From Paenarthrobacter sp. (GTDB lineage Bacteria > Actinomycetota > Actinomycetes > Actinomycetales > Micrococcaceae): a stretch of 64,000 nucleotides of DNA. Positions 52,375 through 60,805 of the stretch are shown in pieces. The stretch is from NCBI GenBank assembly GCA_031179305.1, contig JAPSHX010000015.1, positions 25,434 through 89,433 of the forward strand. Reading direction: 5' to 3'. The notes below the pieces were generated by a model. That model did no database searches, was not told the DNA's origin, and worked only from the letters and a program-made list of their open reading frames with translations. Each line of letters starts with the position of its first letter. Within the stretch, counting starts at the first letter, position 1. The position numbers and the translations under genes were made by a program.

Positions 52375-53487
52375 TTACTTGCCCCAGCAGACCTGGGATG
52401 CTTCGGTGGTGTCGATGCTCTTGACGCTGTCGACTGGCTTGTCAGTGACCAGCTCGACGCCGGTGTTGAAGAAGTCCAGGCCCTCGGAGTTGGCAGGCTT
52501 GTTGCCGGTCTTTGCCAGATCGACAATGGCCTTTACGCCGAGCTCGGCCATTTTGACCGGGTATTGCTGTGCCGTTGCGCCGATCACACCGGACTTGACG
52601 TTGTCCACACCAGAGCAGCCGCCGTCAACGGAGACGATCAGGACATCTTTCTCCTTGCCCGCGGACTTCAGGGCCTCGAAGGCACCTGCGGCAGCGGGCT
52701 CATTGATCGTGTAGACAACGTTGACATTGGGGTTCTTAGCCAGGAGGGTTTCCATCGCGGTACGTCCACCGTCTTCGGCTCCCTGGGATGCCTGGTTGCC
52801 CACGATTTCGTAGTCGCCGCCCTTGCCTCCGGTGTACGTTCCCGCCTTGGCTTCGTCGCCGTTCTTCTTCTTATCCGCGGTGTCGATGCCGAGGCCGGTC
52901 AAGAAGCCTTGGTCGCGGTTGTAGTCCACCGAGACCACCTTGTCGTCAAAGAGGTCGATGAGGGCAATGACGGCCTTCTTACCCTCCAGCTGCTGAGCGG
53001 TCCACTCGCCGATCAGCTCACCAGCAGCGAAGTTATCGGTGGCGAACGTGATGTCAGCGGCATCGGCCGGATCCGGAGGAGTATCGAGGGCGATGACGAA
53101 CAGGCCAGCGTCCTTGGCCTTCTTCAGGGCATCCACAACGGACGGGCCGTTGGGGGTGATGAGGATTCCCTTGTCGCCCTTGGAGATCGCATTCTCAATG
53201 GCCTGGATCTGGGTGTCCTCGTCACCATCGGCCTTGCCGGCCGCGAGCTTAAGGTCGACGCCGTCCGCCTCGGCAGCCTTCTTGGCGCCATCCTGCATGG
53301 AAACGAAGAACGGGTTGGAAGTGGTCTTGACGATCAGCGAAACACCGATCTTCTCGTCGGCGCCTCCACTGGATGAAGGGGTGGAGCTGCCTCCGCAGGC
53401 TGTCAGGCTAAGTGCGCCGAGCGTCAGGACTGCGCCGGCGGCAAGAAGGCGGGTCCGAGTGGACCGCGTGACTTTGGAACTCAACAT
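52375..53487 (-). CDS. Sugar ABC transporter substrate-binding lipoprotein, FrcB type
   Basis: A 370-residue lipoprotein of the RbsB/FrcB-like periplasmic-binding-protein family. The signal ends in the lipobox LTAC, then SSTPSSSGGAD as tether. The sugar-binding fold shows EKIGVSLIVKTTSNPFFVSMQDGAKKAAE, LITPNGPSVVDALKKAKDAG, and VNVVYTINEPAAAGAFEALKSAG. AGGAG 6 bases before the ATG at 53487 fixes the start. First gene of the operon, preceded by the operator at 53533-53546. The adjacent levanase and fructokinase suggest fructose or a fructo-oligosaccharide as ligand. Confidence 0.92.
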   Translation of the reverse strand: MLSSKVTRSTRTRLLAAGAVLTLGALSLTACGGSSTPSSSGGADEKIGVSLIVKTTSNPFFVSMQDGAKKAAEADGVDLKLAAGKADGDEDTQIQAIENAISKGDKGILITPNGPSVVDALKKAKDAGLFVIALDTPPDPADAADITFATDNFAAGELIGEWTAQQLEGKKAVIALIDLFDDKVVSVDYNRDQGFLTGLGIDTADKKKNGDEAKAGTYTGGKGGDYEIVGNQASQGAEDGGRTAMETLLAKNPNVNVVYTINEPAAAGAFEALKSAGKEKDVLIVSVDGGCSGVDNVKSGVIGATAQQYPVKMAELGVKAIVDLAKTGNKPANSEGLDFFNTGVELVTDKPVDSVKSIDTTEASQVCWGK

Positions 53488-53532
53488 TGAAACTCCTGTT
53501 TTTGTGGCTGTTGGCGGCGCATTTTCTGCGAC

Positions 53533-53546
53533 TGACAACGTTGTCA
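53533..53546. promoter_or_regulatory. LacI-type operator O1 of the fructan regulon
   Basis: TGACAACGTTGTCA is a perfect 14-bp palindrome with the central CpG of LacI-family sites, 46 bases upstream of the binding-protein gene in the divergent promoter region. Confidence 0.85.
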
Positions 53547-53609
53547 GGTAACATGTAAGCAAGGTCACACGGTAGAGTCAAGTGTTAAATCGAGTTGAGG
53601 AGCAGCAAG

Positions 53610-54662
53610 TTGACAACGATGTCTAATCGTTACCAGTCCGACTCCGGACGCAAGCGCCCGACGATGAAGAATGTGGCCGATCTCGCGGGGGTTGGGATCA
53701 AAACAGTCTCCCGGGTAGTAAATGACGAACCAGGAGTCTCCGAGGCGACCCGCCAGCGGGTAATGAGGGCTACGGAGCAGCTGCAGTACCAACTGGACAT
53801 CACTGCGGGTAGCCTGAAGCGTTCCGGTCGCAAGACCCAGTCCATCGGGCTGCTGCTCCCGAGCGTGTCCAACCCGTTCAGCGGCGAGATCCACAGGGCC
53901 ATGGAAGACGCCTTGGCTGTGCGCGGAATCGCCGTCTTCGCTGCAAGCCTGGATGACGATCCTGACCGGGAGAGGAAGCTGATTTCAGCCTTCCTGGGCC
54001 GTCGGGTCGACGGGCTTGTGCTCACCACCATCGCCAAGAGCCAGGCGTACATGATTCCGGAGCACTCCCGCGATCTGCCGCTGGTGTTCATTGACCGTGA
54101 GCCTGCAGGGATTGAGGCTGACGCGGTAGTCACTGACAACGAAGTTGGCGCGGCAAAGGCGGCGGCCCATCTGATTCAGCATGGACATACCAGACTGGCT
54201 TACCTCGGCGACCGAACGGACATTCAGACCGCCGGGAGGCGTCGGGCAGGGTTCATGGACGGCGTCGGACAAGCAGGCATTTCCACCTCCAGCGTCTCCG
54301 TTCGCGAGAACCTCCATGATGAGGAAGCCGCATTTCGGGCGGCTCACGAACTGCTCACCTCAGAGAACCCGCCGACGGCGATCTTCTCCAGTCAGAACTT
54401 GGTGACGTTTGGCGCCATGCGCGCACTGAAAGCCCTTGGGCTGCATCACAAAATTGCCCTCATTGGATTTGATGATTTCACCCTGGCCGACATGATGGAC
54501 CCCGGGATCACTGTGATCGCCCAGCACCCGGAACGCATCGGCAAGCTTGCGGCTGAGCGGATCCTTGCGCGGATCGATGGGGACCAGAGCCCTGCCCGAA
54601 CGTATGTCATCCCAACTGAACTGATACAGCGAGGTTCTGGTGAAATCCGCATCCCGAGCTAA
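53610..54662 (+). CDS. LacI-family repressor of the fructan regulon
   Basis: A 350-residue LacI-type repressor. The headpiece is PTMKNVADLAGVGIKTVSRVVNDEPGVSEATRQRV at about 17-55, then the sugar-sensing domain beginning SIGLLLPSVSNPFSGEI. GAGGAG at 53596-53601 is 7 bases before a TTG at 53610, whereas the first ATG (53619) is 17 bases away, so the TTG is the better start. A second operator copy lies on this start codon, suggesting autoregulation. It probably represses the fructose importer operon and the levanase gene. Confidence 0.9.
   Translation: MTTMSNRYQSDSGRKRPTMKNVADLAGVGIKTVSRVVNDEPGVSEATRQRVMRATEQLQYQLDITAGSLKRSGRKTQSIGLLLPSVSNPFSGEIHRAMEDALAVRGIAVFAASLDDDPDRERKLISAFLGRRVDGLVLTTIAKSQAYMIPEHSRDLPLVFIDREPAGIEADAVVTDNEVGAAKAAAHLIQHGHTRLAYLGDRTDIQTAGRRRAGFMDGVGQAGISTSSVSVRENLHDEEAAFRAAHELLTSENPPTAIFSSQNLVTFGAMRALKALGLHHKIALIGFDDFTLADMMDPGITVIAQHPERIGKLAAERILARIDGDQSPARTYVIPTELIQRGSGEIRIPS
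53611..53624. promoter_or_regulatory. LacI-type operator O2 over the repressor start
   Basis: TGACAACGATGTCT matches 12 of 14 bases of O1 and overlaps the first codons of the repressor gene. Bound repressor here would block its own synthesis. Confidence 0.65.
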
Positions 54663-54701
54663 TCCGGCACAACCCGAAACCAACCGAGTAAAGGACAGGT
54701 C

Positions 54702-54995
54702 ATGACCAAGACACTGTATGCAGAGTTCACTGTCAAGGAAGGCAGCGAAGCCCGCGTAGCAGAAATGATGGCAACGCTCACGGGACACGTTCGCAACGAA
54801 CCGGGGAACGTGATGTTCCTGCCCTACACGCGGGAAACCAACCCGCGGGAGTATTTCGTGTTTGAGGTCTACCGGGACGAGCAAGCCTTTCAGGAGCACA
54901 TCGGCGCCGACTACGGCCGGGAGTTCAACGCGGAACTGGCCGAACACATCGAAGGCGAAGGCTCCGTCCTGACTTGGTTGAAACCATTGGTTTAG
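54702..54995 (+). CDS. ABM-domain (YgiN-like) putative monooxygenase
   Basis: A 97-residue protein with an antibiotic-biosynthesis-monooxygenase fold: LYAEFTVKEGSEARVAEMMATLTGHVRNEPGNVMFLPYTRETNPREYFVFEVYRDEQAFQEHI contains the ferredoxin-like pattern with conserved Glu-Pro-Gly and a C-terminal WLKPL. Family members include quinol monooxygenases and haem-degrading enzymes, but many have no known substrate. AAAGGA precedes the ATG. It lies 39 bases after the LacI gene and ahead of a strong terminator, so it is likely in the same transcript; its link to fructan use is unclear. Confidence 0.85.
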   Translation: MTKTLYAEFTVKEGSEARVAEMMATLTGHVRNEPGNVMFLPYTRETNPREYFVFEVYRDEQAFQEHIGADYGREFNAELAEHIEGEGSVLTWLKPLV

Positions 54996-55003
54996 CTGTA
55001 AAA

Positions 55004-55048
55004 GCAAAAGGGACGGCGGCCGGCGAAAGCCGGCCGCCGTCCCTTTGC
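55004..55048. terminator. Bidirectional terminator between ABM gene and levanase
   Basis: A very strong stem of about 20 bp (GCAAAAGGGACGGCGGCC side at 55004-55024, mirrored at 55029-55048) with a GAAA tetraloop, between convergent genes. Runs of A before and T after suit both directions. Confidence 0.88.
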
Positions 55049-55057
55049 GTAGTGGTG

Positions 55058-57684
55058 TTACTTCTTTCCGGGAAGGAACATTGATCCTTCCATGGGGGTC
55101 ACGGTGAGGGACTTCAGTTGCGCTGTCCCACCTTCGGCGAAGAGCGCCATTTTGTCCGCTCCGGCGTTGGGAAATACCTGATCTGTTATGGTCCGGAGAC
55201 CGTCACCGGAGAATACTTCCACCGATGAACGGTCTACATACACCTGCAAGGTGACATTGCCCTTTTTGTCCAGGATGACAGGGGCGTCCTCAACGGAAGC
55301 GAAGGCCGGGTGGAAAGTGGTGTTTCCCGAGTTTGTGCGGTCAACGAAGATCTTTCCGGTGGTGGAGTCATAGCCGATGACGGTGGAGGACTTCCCGTCG
55401 CCCAGTACTGTGATGCCTGACTTTTTCGCCGTGCCGGGTGCGAACGTGATGTCCACACGCTGGACCTGGCCTGAAGCAGCCGCGGGCAGCGGGGTTGTTC
55501 CGGCTTTGATGGCGCCGCCCTTCTTGTCCGTGTAGCTGGGCTTTATCGCGAGCTTGTCCACTTGCTTGACTACCTTTTGGGCAAGGCGTGGTCCGTCAGG
55601 TGTTTGGGTCAACTGCACCTCACGGGGCAGGGACATGGCGCTGCGCCAAGGGTTGGTGGGATGTTGTTGGCGTAATCCCAGTTGCTCATCCAGCCCAGCA
55701 TCACCCGCTTGTTATCGGGCATGTTCGAGAAGGAAACTGCCGCATAGTAATCGCGGCCGTAGTCCAGCCAGTCATAAGACTCCAGCCGGGACTGAGCCGC
55801 TGTGGAGCTGGCTGTGAACTCATCAGCAAGAATGTGTCCCCAACCGAATCTGTTGTTGTCAACAACCTTGATGTTTGCCTGCTGGCCCACGAACTCCTTG
55901 ACGTCCCATGAGGCCCAATCCAACGTTTCACTGTCATTTCCGGTGGCGGTTCGAACCACTTGTCCGTTGACGACCAGGTTCACCGTTTCTTCATCGGATC
56001 TGGGAACAGCCGCTGTGTCAGTGAGCATGACATGATCAAGGGTCAGATGGCCCCATCCACCGGTTGCTTCGTCAACGATCCGCAGCTGTGCGTTCTGTCC
56101 CGCGAACTCCGAAACGTCCCAGCCCTTCCAGTTCAGCAGCCCAGCGTTTTCGCCTGCCAGGGAGCGGACCACGTTGCCGTTGACGAGTAGCTGGACAGCC
56201 AAAGTTTGGCCGGACTCCGCCGTACGGTAGCCGCCTCCGACCAGCATGGACATGAAGTTCTTTGTGATGGGGAATTCGGGGGAGGTCAGGGTGCCCTGGC
56301 GGTCATCACCAGGCACGGCGCCGGTTTCGAACGTGTTGATTCGTTTGGCGCCAATGTAGTAGTCCCCGCCGCTGGTGGCCGGCTGGAAATTGGGGGTCAG
56401 GTCTCCCGTCCCGGCCCAGCCGGCATCGGACAGTGTTTGACCTTCGGGAAGCTCGAAGCCGTCAAACTTCAGTTCCCCCTGGGGCGGAGTGTTGTCTAGC
56501 TTGTCCGAGACGCGGGGGTGCTTGCCGCCGCCGATCAGGAAGTTCAGGTAGTCGTCGGTCACGGTGAAGGTCGGTGACTGCATGGAACCCATCGGCCAGT
56601 CGCCGTCGGTGAACGAGTTGATCAGGCCTGTTCCGCCGAATCCGGTCACCGGACTCTGTCCGGGCAATGAACCGGGGGCGGGAGCGTCAGCGAAAGGGCC
56701 GTTCTTCCAGTTGTCTGGTTCGTTGTTTATGGTCCAGCCGTTGTAAGTTCCGTCGTTGAAGCCTGCCAGGACAGTGCCTGTCGGTACCTCGGCCACTGGA
56801 TCGGTGGTTTCGGAGGTGAAGGTGGTGCCGTCGAAGTCACCCACGAAGTACTGTCCGCCCGAGCCTCCCGCGACGCCGCCGGGGTTGATGCTGACCACCA
56901 TGACCCACTTGATGTTGTTCTTATCCCCATCCACCGCGAGTGGGAACAAATCAGGGCATTCCCACTGGCCGCCGGTGGCGTTGGCGGGTCCGAATTCGCT
57001 CAGTGCAGTCCAGTCCTTGAGGTTGTCGGACTTGTAGAGGAGAACCTTGTGATCCTGCGACTCGACTGCCGTCATGACCCAGTAGCCGTCGCCGGATGGG
57101 TTGTCGTACCAGAAGACCTTTGGGTCCCGGAAATTGGCTGAATTGCGGTTCAGCACAGGATTTCCTGAGTATTTGGTCCAGGTCTTGCCGTCATCCAGGC
57201 TGTAGGCCAAGGACTGGGCCTGGAGGCCGCGGTGCGGGGATGGGTCCTTGTAAGCACTGGTATAGATGGCCACCAGCGGGGGGTTTTTCTTCGTCCCAAA
57301 GCCCGTGGTGTTGTCCTTGTCAACAACGATGCTGCCGGAGAACACATCCTCCTGCGTATCGGTGGATAGGGCCAGCGGCTGCTCCTGCCAGTGAACCAAG
57401 TCCTTCGAGGTCGCATGACCCCAAGACATGTTCCCCCACGTGTTGCCGGAGGGATTGTATTGATAGAACAGGTGATAGACACCCTTATGAAAAACCATCC
57501 CGTTGGGGTCGTTCATCCAGTTTTTCTCCGGCGTGTAGTGGTAAGCAGGTCGAAACTCCTCATTTCCCACCTCCGGTGCCGCAGATGCTGGTGCCATGCC
57601 GGCCATGATGCCCGAAAGCGTCAGGCCCGCCAGCGTCAACGCAGACGTCGCTGCCCGCATCCTACTCATAGTGGATTTAGTCAT
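55058..57684 (-). pseudogene. GH32 levanase/fructanase, frameshifted
   Basis: A secreted glycoside hydrolase family 32 enzyme acting on fructans. A signal peptide (start ATG 57684, after GAGGAG; cleavage near ASA-AP) is followed by the five-bladed catalytic domain with the nucleophile in WMNDPNGM, FRDPK and the acid in ECPD, a middle insertion resembling carbohydrate-binding modules, and a C-terminal beta-sandwich (KGNVTLQVYVDRSSVEVFSGDG). The reading frame breaks at a run of three C (55658-55660) after NNIP; adding one base restores NPWRSAMSLPREVQL into the C-terminal part. The main frame stops early at 55609. This is a recent loss or a sequencing error. Operator copies lie upstream. Confidence 0.88.
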
Positions 57685-57728
57685 TGCTCTCCTCGTTCGC
57701 CCTTCATCGCGCGTGCCCATCCCCTAAT

Positions 57729-57742
57729 AGACAACGTTGTCA
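57729..57742. promoter_or_regulatory. LacI-type operator O3 upstream of levanase
   Basis: AGACAACGTTGTCA matches O1 at 13 of 14 bases with a perfect 12-bp palindrome (57730-57741), 45 bases before the levanase start. Confidence 0.8.
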
Positions 57743-57828
57743 ACGAGAGAAAAGCTACGATAAGTCCATCGGACAAGTCAACGGGTTTTCGAGCTAAGTT
57801 AAGGTCGATTCCAAGGCCCTAACCGATC

Positions 57829-57842
57829 GGACACCGTTGTCA
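57829..57842. promoter_or_regulatory. LacI-type operator O4
   Basis: GGACACCGTTGTCA matches O1 at 12 of 14 bases. It is 100 bases upstream of O3, a spacing that would allow repressor looping, and about 100 bases before the RibD-C gene on the other strand. Confidence 0.6.
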
Positions 57843-57941
57843 GATACAGTTTGGTTACCGATAAGGGAACCGCCAGGGGTTGTCGGCTTATGCTTCGCGG
57901 CGTAGGCTCCTGCGGGCCATCATCGGATCGAGGAGTCGCTC

Positions 57942-58517
57942 ATGGGACAGCTGATCGTCCAGGATTTCGTTACCGCCGACGGATACGCCGCCGACACCAA
58001 CAACGAGTTCAAAGCCTACGAACTGCTGGAAGGTGGAACGGCCGAGTTTGACCGTGCCCAGCTCGAATGGCTCGGCAGCGTGGAAGCAATGGTTCTGGGC
58101 GCCAATACCTACAGGTACTTCGCTGAATACTGGCCTACGGACGCCTCCGAGGGCGAGATCATCGCTCCAGCCCTCAACGGCCTGAGACGTCACGTGTTTT
58201 CACGCCACCTGAAGGAGGCGCCTTGGGGCGACTTCCCGCCGTCGACCGTTGAATCCGGCGACGCGATCGAGGCCATTCGTCGCATCAAGCGGGAGTCCGC
58301 AAAGGACATCGTTCTCTGGGGAAGCCTGTCGCTCGGCCAGACGTTCTTCGTCGCCGGAGAAGTGGACGCAGTCCGGCTTGTGGTGATGCCGCTGGGCCAG
58401 GGCTCAGGCAGGGGCGTGTTCCCGGCCGGACATGACCCTGCCCTGTTGCAGCTCGTTGACGTGAACAGCTATGACCAAGGCTTGGTGGAGCTCAGCTACT
58501 CGGTGCGGCAACGGTGA
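57942..58517 (+). CDS. Dihydrofolate reductase-like (RibD C-terminal) protein
   Basis: A 191-residue protein with the RibD C-terminal/DHFR fold. MGQLIVQDFVTADGYAA and the Gly-rich VLGANTYRYFAEYW, then the nucleotide-binding IVLWGSLSLGQTFFVAGEVDAVRLVVMPL, are typical of the actinobacterial group called dihydrofolate reductase family protein. It binds a nicotinamide nucleotide; the substrate is unknown. It is convergent with cysE, with 6 bases between stops. Confidence 0.85.
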   Translation: MGQLIVQDFVTADGYAADTNNEFKAYELLEGGTAEFDRAQLEWLGSVEAMVLGANTYRYFAEYWPTDASEGEIIAPALNGLRRHVFSRHLKEAPWGDFPPSTVESGDAIEAIRRIKRESAKDIVLWGSLSLGQTFFVAGEVDAVRLVVMPLGQGSGRGVFPAGHDPALLQLVDVNSYDQGLVELSYSVRQR

Positions 58518-58523
58518 TGTGTC

Positions 58524-59102
58524 CTAAGTAAGCAGCGCCGGATCGATGAAATCCTCGCGTGGGTCCACCGTGGCGTCGGGATCTTTTGAGCGTGAAATTG
58601 CAGGGAGGCCCACGGCGACAGAACGAGGCGGAACGTCTCGAACGACCACCGCGTTAGCACCGATTGCAGAGTGCTCACCCACGATGACGGGACCCAGAAC
58701 TTTAGCCCCGGAGCCGAGCATGACGTGGTTGCCGATAGTGGGATGCCGTTTAGTCTTACTGAGCGCCCGACCGCCCAATGTGACGCCTTGATACATGAGG
58801 ACGTCGTCCCCGACTTCGGCCGTTTCCCCTACGACAATTCCCGTTCCATGGTCGATGAAAAGCCGCCGACCAATCGTGGCCCCGGGGTGAATCGAAATTC
58901 CGGTCAGTGCTTTCGTTGCTTGGGAAATCAATCGAGCCGGACCGCGCAGGTGCGGCTTCTGCCACATCGCGTGGGCCAGTCGATGGCTCCAAAGTGCGTG
59001 AACCCCTGAGTAGACAAGCGCCACCTCGAAGAGGCTTGTCGCCGCCGGGTCCTGGTTCTTGGCGGCGTGGAGATCTTCTTTCAGGAGCTCAAAAATATTC
59101 AT
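58524..59102 (-). CDS. cysE: Serine O-acetyltransferase
   Basis: A 192-residue short-form serine acetyltransferase (EpsC-like), making O-acetylserine for cysteine synthesis. The left-handed beta-helix hexapeptide repeats run through IHPGATIGRRLFIDHGTGIVVGETAEVGDDVLMYQGVTLGGRALS and HPTIGNHVMLGSGAKVLGPVIVGEHSAIGANAVV. The ATG overlaps the tenA stop (ATGA). No cysK is adjacent. The pairing with a thiamin-salvage type gene is unusual and may mark a sulfur link in thiazole metabolism. Confidence 0.92.
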   Translation of the reverse strand: MNIFELLKEDLHAAKNQDPAATSLFEVALVYSGVHALWSHRLAHAMWQKPHLRGPARLISQATKALTGISIHPGATIGRRLFIDHGTGIVVGETAEVGDDVLMYQGVTLGGRALSKTKRHPTIGNHVMLGSGAKVLGPVIVGEHSAIGANAVVVRDVPPRSVAVGLPAISRSKDPDATVDPREDFIDPALLT

Positions 59103-59758
59103 GAAACGTGTACAGCCAGCGCAGCGTCGAAGAACGTGCGCTCCAGCCGCACTGCTTCCGCGAAGGTGGCGGCAACGCGCTCCCGTGCAGCGGCGTCAGC
59201 AGGCTCGACGGCGTCGAATTCGTCGCGTAGCCACGTGACCCATGCGTTGTACTCGGGGTTGTTGTGGAGGCGGATCCACTCGGCATGCTTTGCGTGGACG
59301 GGCCATTCGGTGGGGTCGCCGGCGCGGGCGGCCCAGTCTCCGTAGAGCCACTCCGCAACCAACAGCACTGCCAGGACCTCCGGATAGGAACGGGTGGCCA
59401 GGGCGCTGCGCATGAGGTTATCGAAATCGCGGGTGGCAGATCCGAGGACGGGCGCGGTCCGGTCAATCTCCTGAACATCCAGTTCGTTGAAGCAATCCTG
59501 GAAGTACGTATTCTCATCCGAAGCGAAAGCCCCGAGAACCCGGGCAAACACAAGCCGGGAAGGAAGCGAAGGTGCCGATGCCACAGCTTGGCCCAGGAGG
59601 GCGGTGAAGGCATCGCAGAACTGGTAATCCTGGACGAGATAGTCACGCAGGTCCTCATCGGAAAGGGACCCGTCCAGCAGCTGGTCCACGAACGGATGGT
59701 TGACGGCGGCGTCCCAGTCCTCGGCGTTCTGGTCCCTGAGTTCAATGGCAAAGCCCAC
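59099..59758 (-). CDS. TenA-family protein, TenA_E type
   Basis: A 219-residue TenA-like helical protein. The N-terminal ELRDQNAEDWDAAVNHPFVDQLLDGSLSDEDLRDYLVQDYQFCDAFTALLG matches the family, but the region normally carrying the catalytic cysteine of TenA reads VLAVLLVAEWLYGDWAARA, where a Glu takes its place, as in the TenA_E subgroup. Members salvage aminopyrimidines from degraded thiamin or act as thiaminase II. The gene is divergent from the stress protein gene and overlaps cysE. Confidence 0.85.
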   Translation of the reverse strand: MGFAIELRDQNAEDWDAAVNHPFVDQLLDGSLSDEDLRDYLVQDYQFCDAFTALLGQAVASAPSLPSRLVFARVLGAFASDENTYFQDCFNELDVQEIDRTAPVLGSATRDFDNLMRSALATRSYPEVLAVLLVAEWLYGDWAARAGDPTEWPVHAKHAEWIRLHNNPEYNAWVTWLRDEFDAVEPADAAARERVAATFAEAVRLERTFFDAALAVHVS

Positions 59759-59826
59759 GATGTTTCCTCCTGAAGTGTCGGCATTCGGAGCCTAGCAGCG
59801 TGCAGCGCTGCAGGGGCGGGCGTTAC

Positions 59827-59848
59827 GCACTGGTGCCGCTACCAGTGC
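59827..59848. promoter_or_regulatory. Inverted repeat upstream of the universal stress protein gene
   Basis: GCACTGGT GCCGCT ACCAGTGC is an 8-bp inverted repeat with a 6-base spacer, ending 17 bases before the uspA-like start, also in the tenA promoter region. It could be an operator or a short leader hairpin. Confidence 0.5.
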
Positions 59849-59865
59849 CAGCGTAGGCTCTGGCC

Positions 59866-60741
59866 ATGACGAACGAGCACCCATCGAAGACAATCGTGGT
59901 TGGCTATGACGGATCCGAAGAATCAAACCGCGCCGTCCAGTGGGCCGCCAAACACGCGATCCTGCGGGACTGTTCCCTCCATGTGGTGCACTGTTCCCTG
60001 TGGGTTCTCGTGTCCAACAACTTGGGTCCCGTTCCAGGCGTTGCCGACAGCGGCTTGGAACGGGCCGCTCAAAAGGTCCTCGAGGAGGGGGCGACGCTCG
60101 CCAAGGAGACTGTCCCCGATCTGAAGGTTCACTCCACCTTGTTGCATGGGATGCCACGCGATCACCTTGCCCATGTTTCGGCGGGTGCAGAGATGTTGGT
60201 ACTCGGAAGCCGGGGACTTGGCGGGTTCATGGGCTTGCTTGTGGGGTCCGTGAGCTTGGAGATGGCAGCAACTGCGGAGTGCCCGGTGGCAGTGATCCGG
60301 GCAGATGACCATCCGGAAGGTCCAGTGCTGCTTGCAGTTGATGACTCCGGATCACCGGCAGCCCTCGACGACGCCTGTCTTTTCGCGGTAGCAACTGGTG
60401 CCGACCTCATGATCGTCCACGTACTGCACGAACCGGAGGGGTACCGACGGTTGCGCGAGCCCGTGGAAGCTTACCCGGACGCTGAAGCCATGCTCGATTC
60501 CGTGCTGAGCCGGGCCCGCCACAAAGCACCCGGAATCACCGTGGCCGGGGAGCTGTTGGTGGATGCTTCATTCTCCCGGGCAGTGGTCAAGGCCTCACAT
60601 GGGGCTCGCATCACGGTTGTAGGGACCAAAGGACATGGACTTATCAAGGGCACCATAGGCTCCACGGCTCACGCTGTGCTTCACCATGCCCACGGTCCTG
60701 TGCTGGTTTCCCGCCGCAGGGCCACCCCCGAGGACAGGTAG
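59866..60741 (+). CDS. Two-domain universal stress protein
   Basis: A 291-residue tandem UspA protein. Each half has the nucleotide-binding pattern G-2X-G-9X-G: VLGSRGLGGFMGLLVGSVSLEMAATAECPVAVIR in domain 1 (about 1-145) and VVGTKGHGLIKGTIGSTAHAVLHHAHGPVLVSR in domain 2. TIVVGYDGSEESNRAVQWAAKHA opens the first domain. Actinobacterial proteins of this layout often bind ATP and rise on hypoxia, nutrient shortage or oxidative stress. No regulator is adjacent. Confidence 0.93.
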   Translation: MTNEHPSKTIVVGYDGSEESNRAVQWAAKHAILRDCSLHVVHCSLWVLVSNNLGPVPGVADSGLERAAQKVLEEGATLAKETVPDLKVHSTLLHGMPRDHLAHVSAGAEMLVLGSRGLGGFMGLLVGSVSLEMAATAECPVAVIRADDHPEGPVLLAVDDSGSPAALDDACLFAVATGADLMIVHVLHEPEGYRRLREPVEAYPDAEAMLDSVLSRARHKAPGITVAGELLVDASFSRAVVKASHGARITVVGTKGHGLIKGTIGSTAHAVLHHAHGPVLVSRRRATPEDR

Positions 60742-60805
60742 CCGCCACTTTGGAGGTCCTGGCAGGGACTCCCTCCGGCGACAGAGCAGATCTATGGTGG
60801 AGTCC

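Noticed and set aside
59089..59784. Alternative minus-strand frame over tenA with 231 codons
   Set aside because: Frame-shifted shadow of tenA; the TenA motifs are in the 219-codon frame.
57685..59865. TPP riboswitch near tenA
   Set aside because: The tenA leader is about 107 bases and no THI-box pattern was seen.
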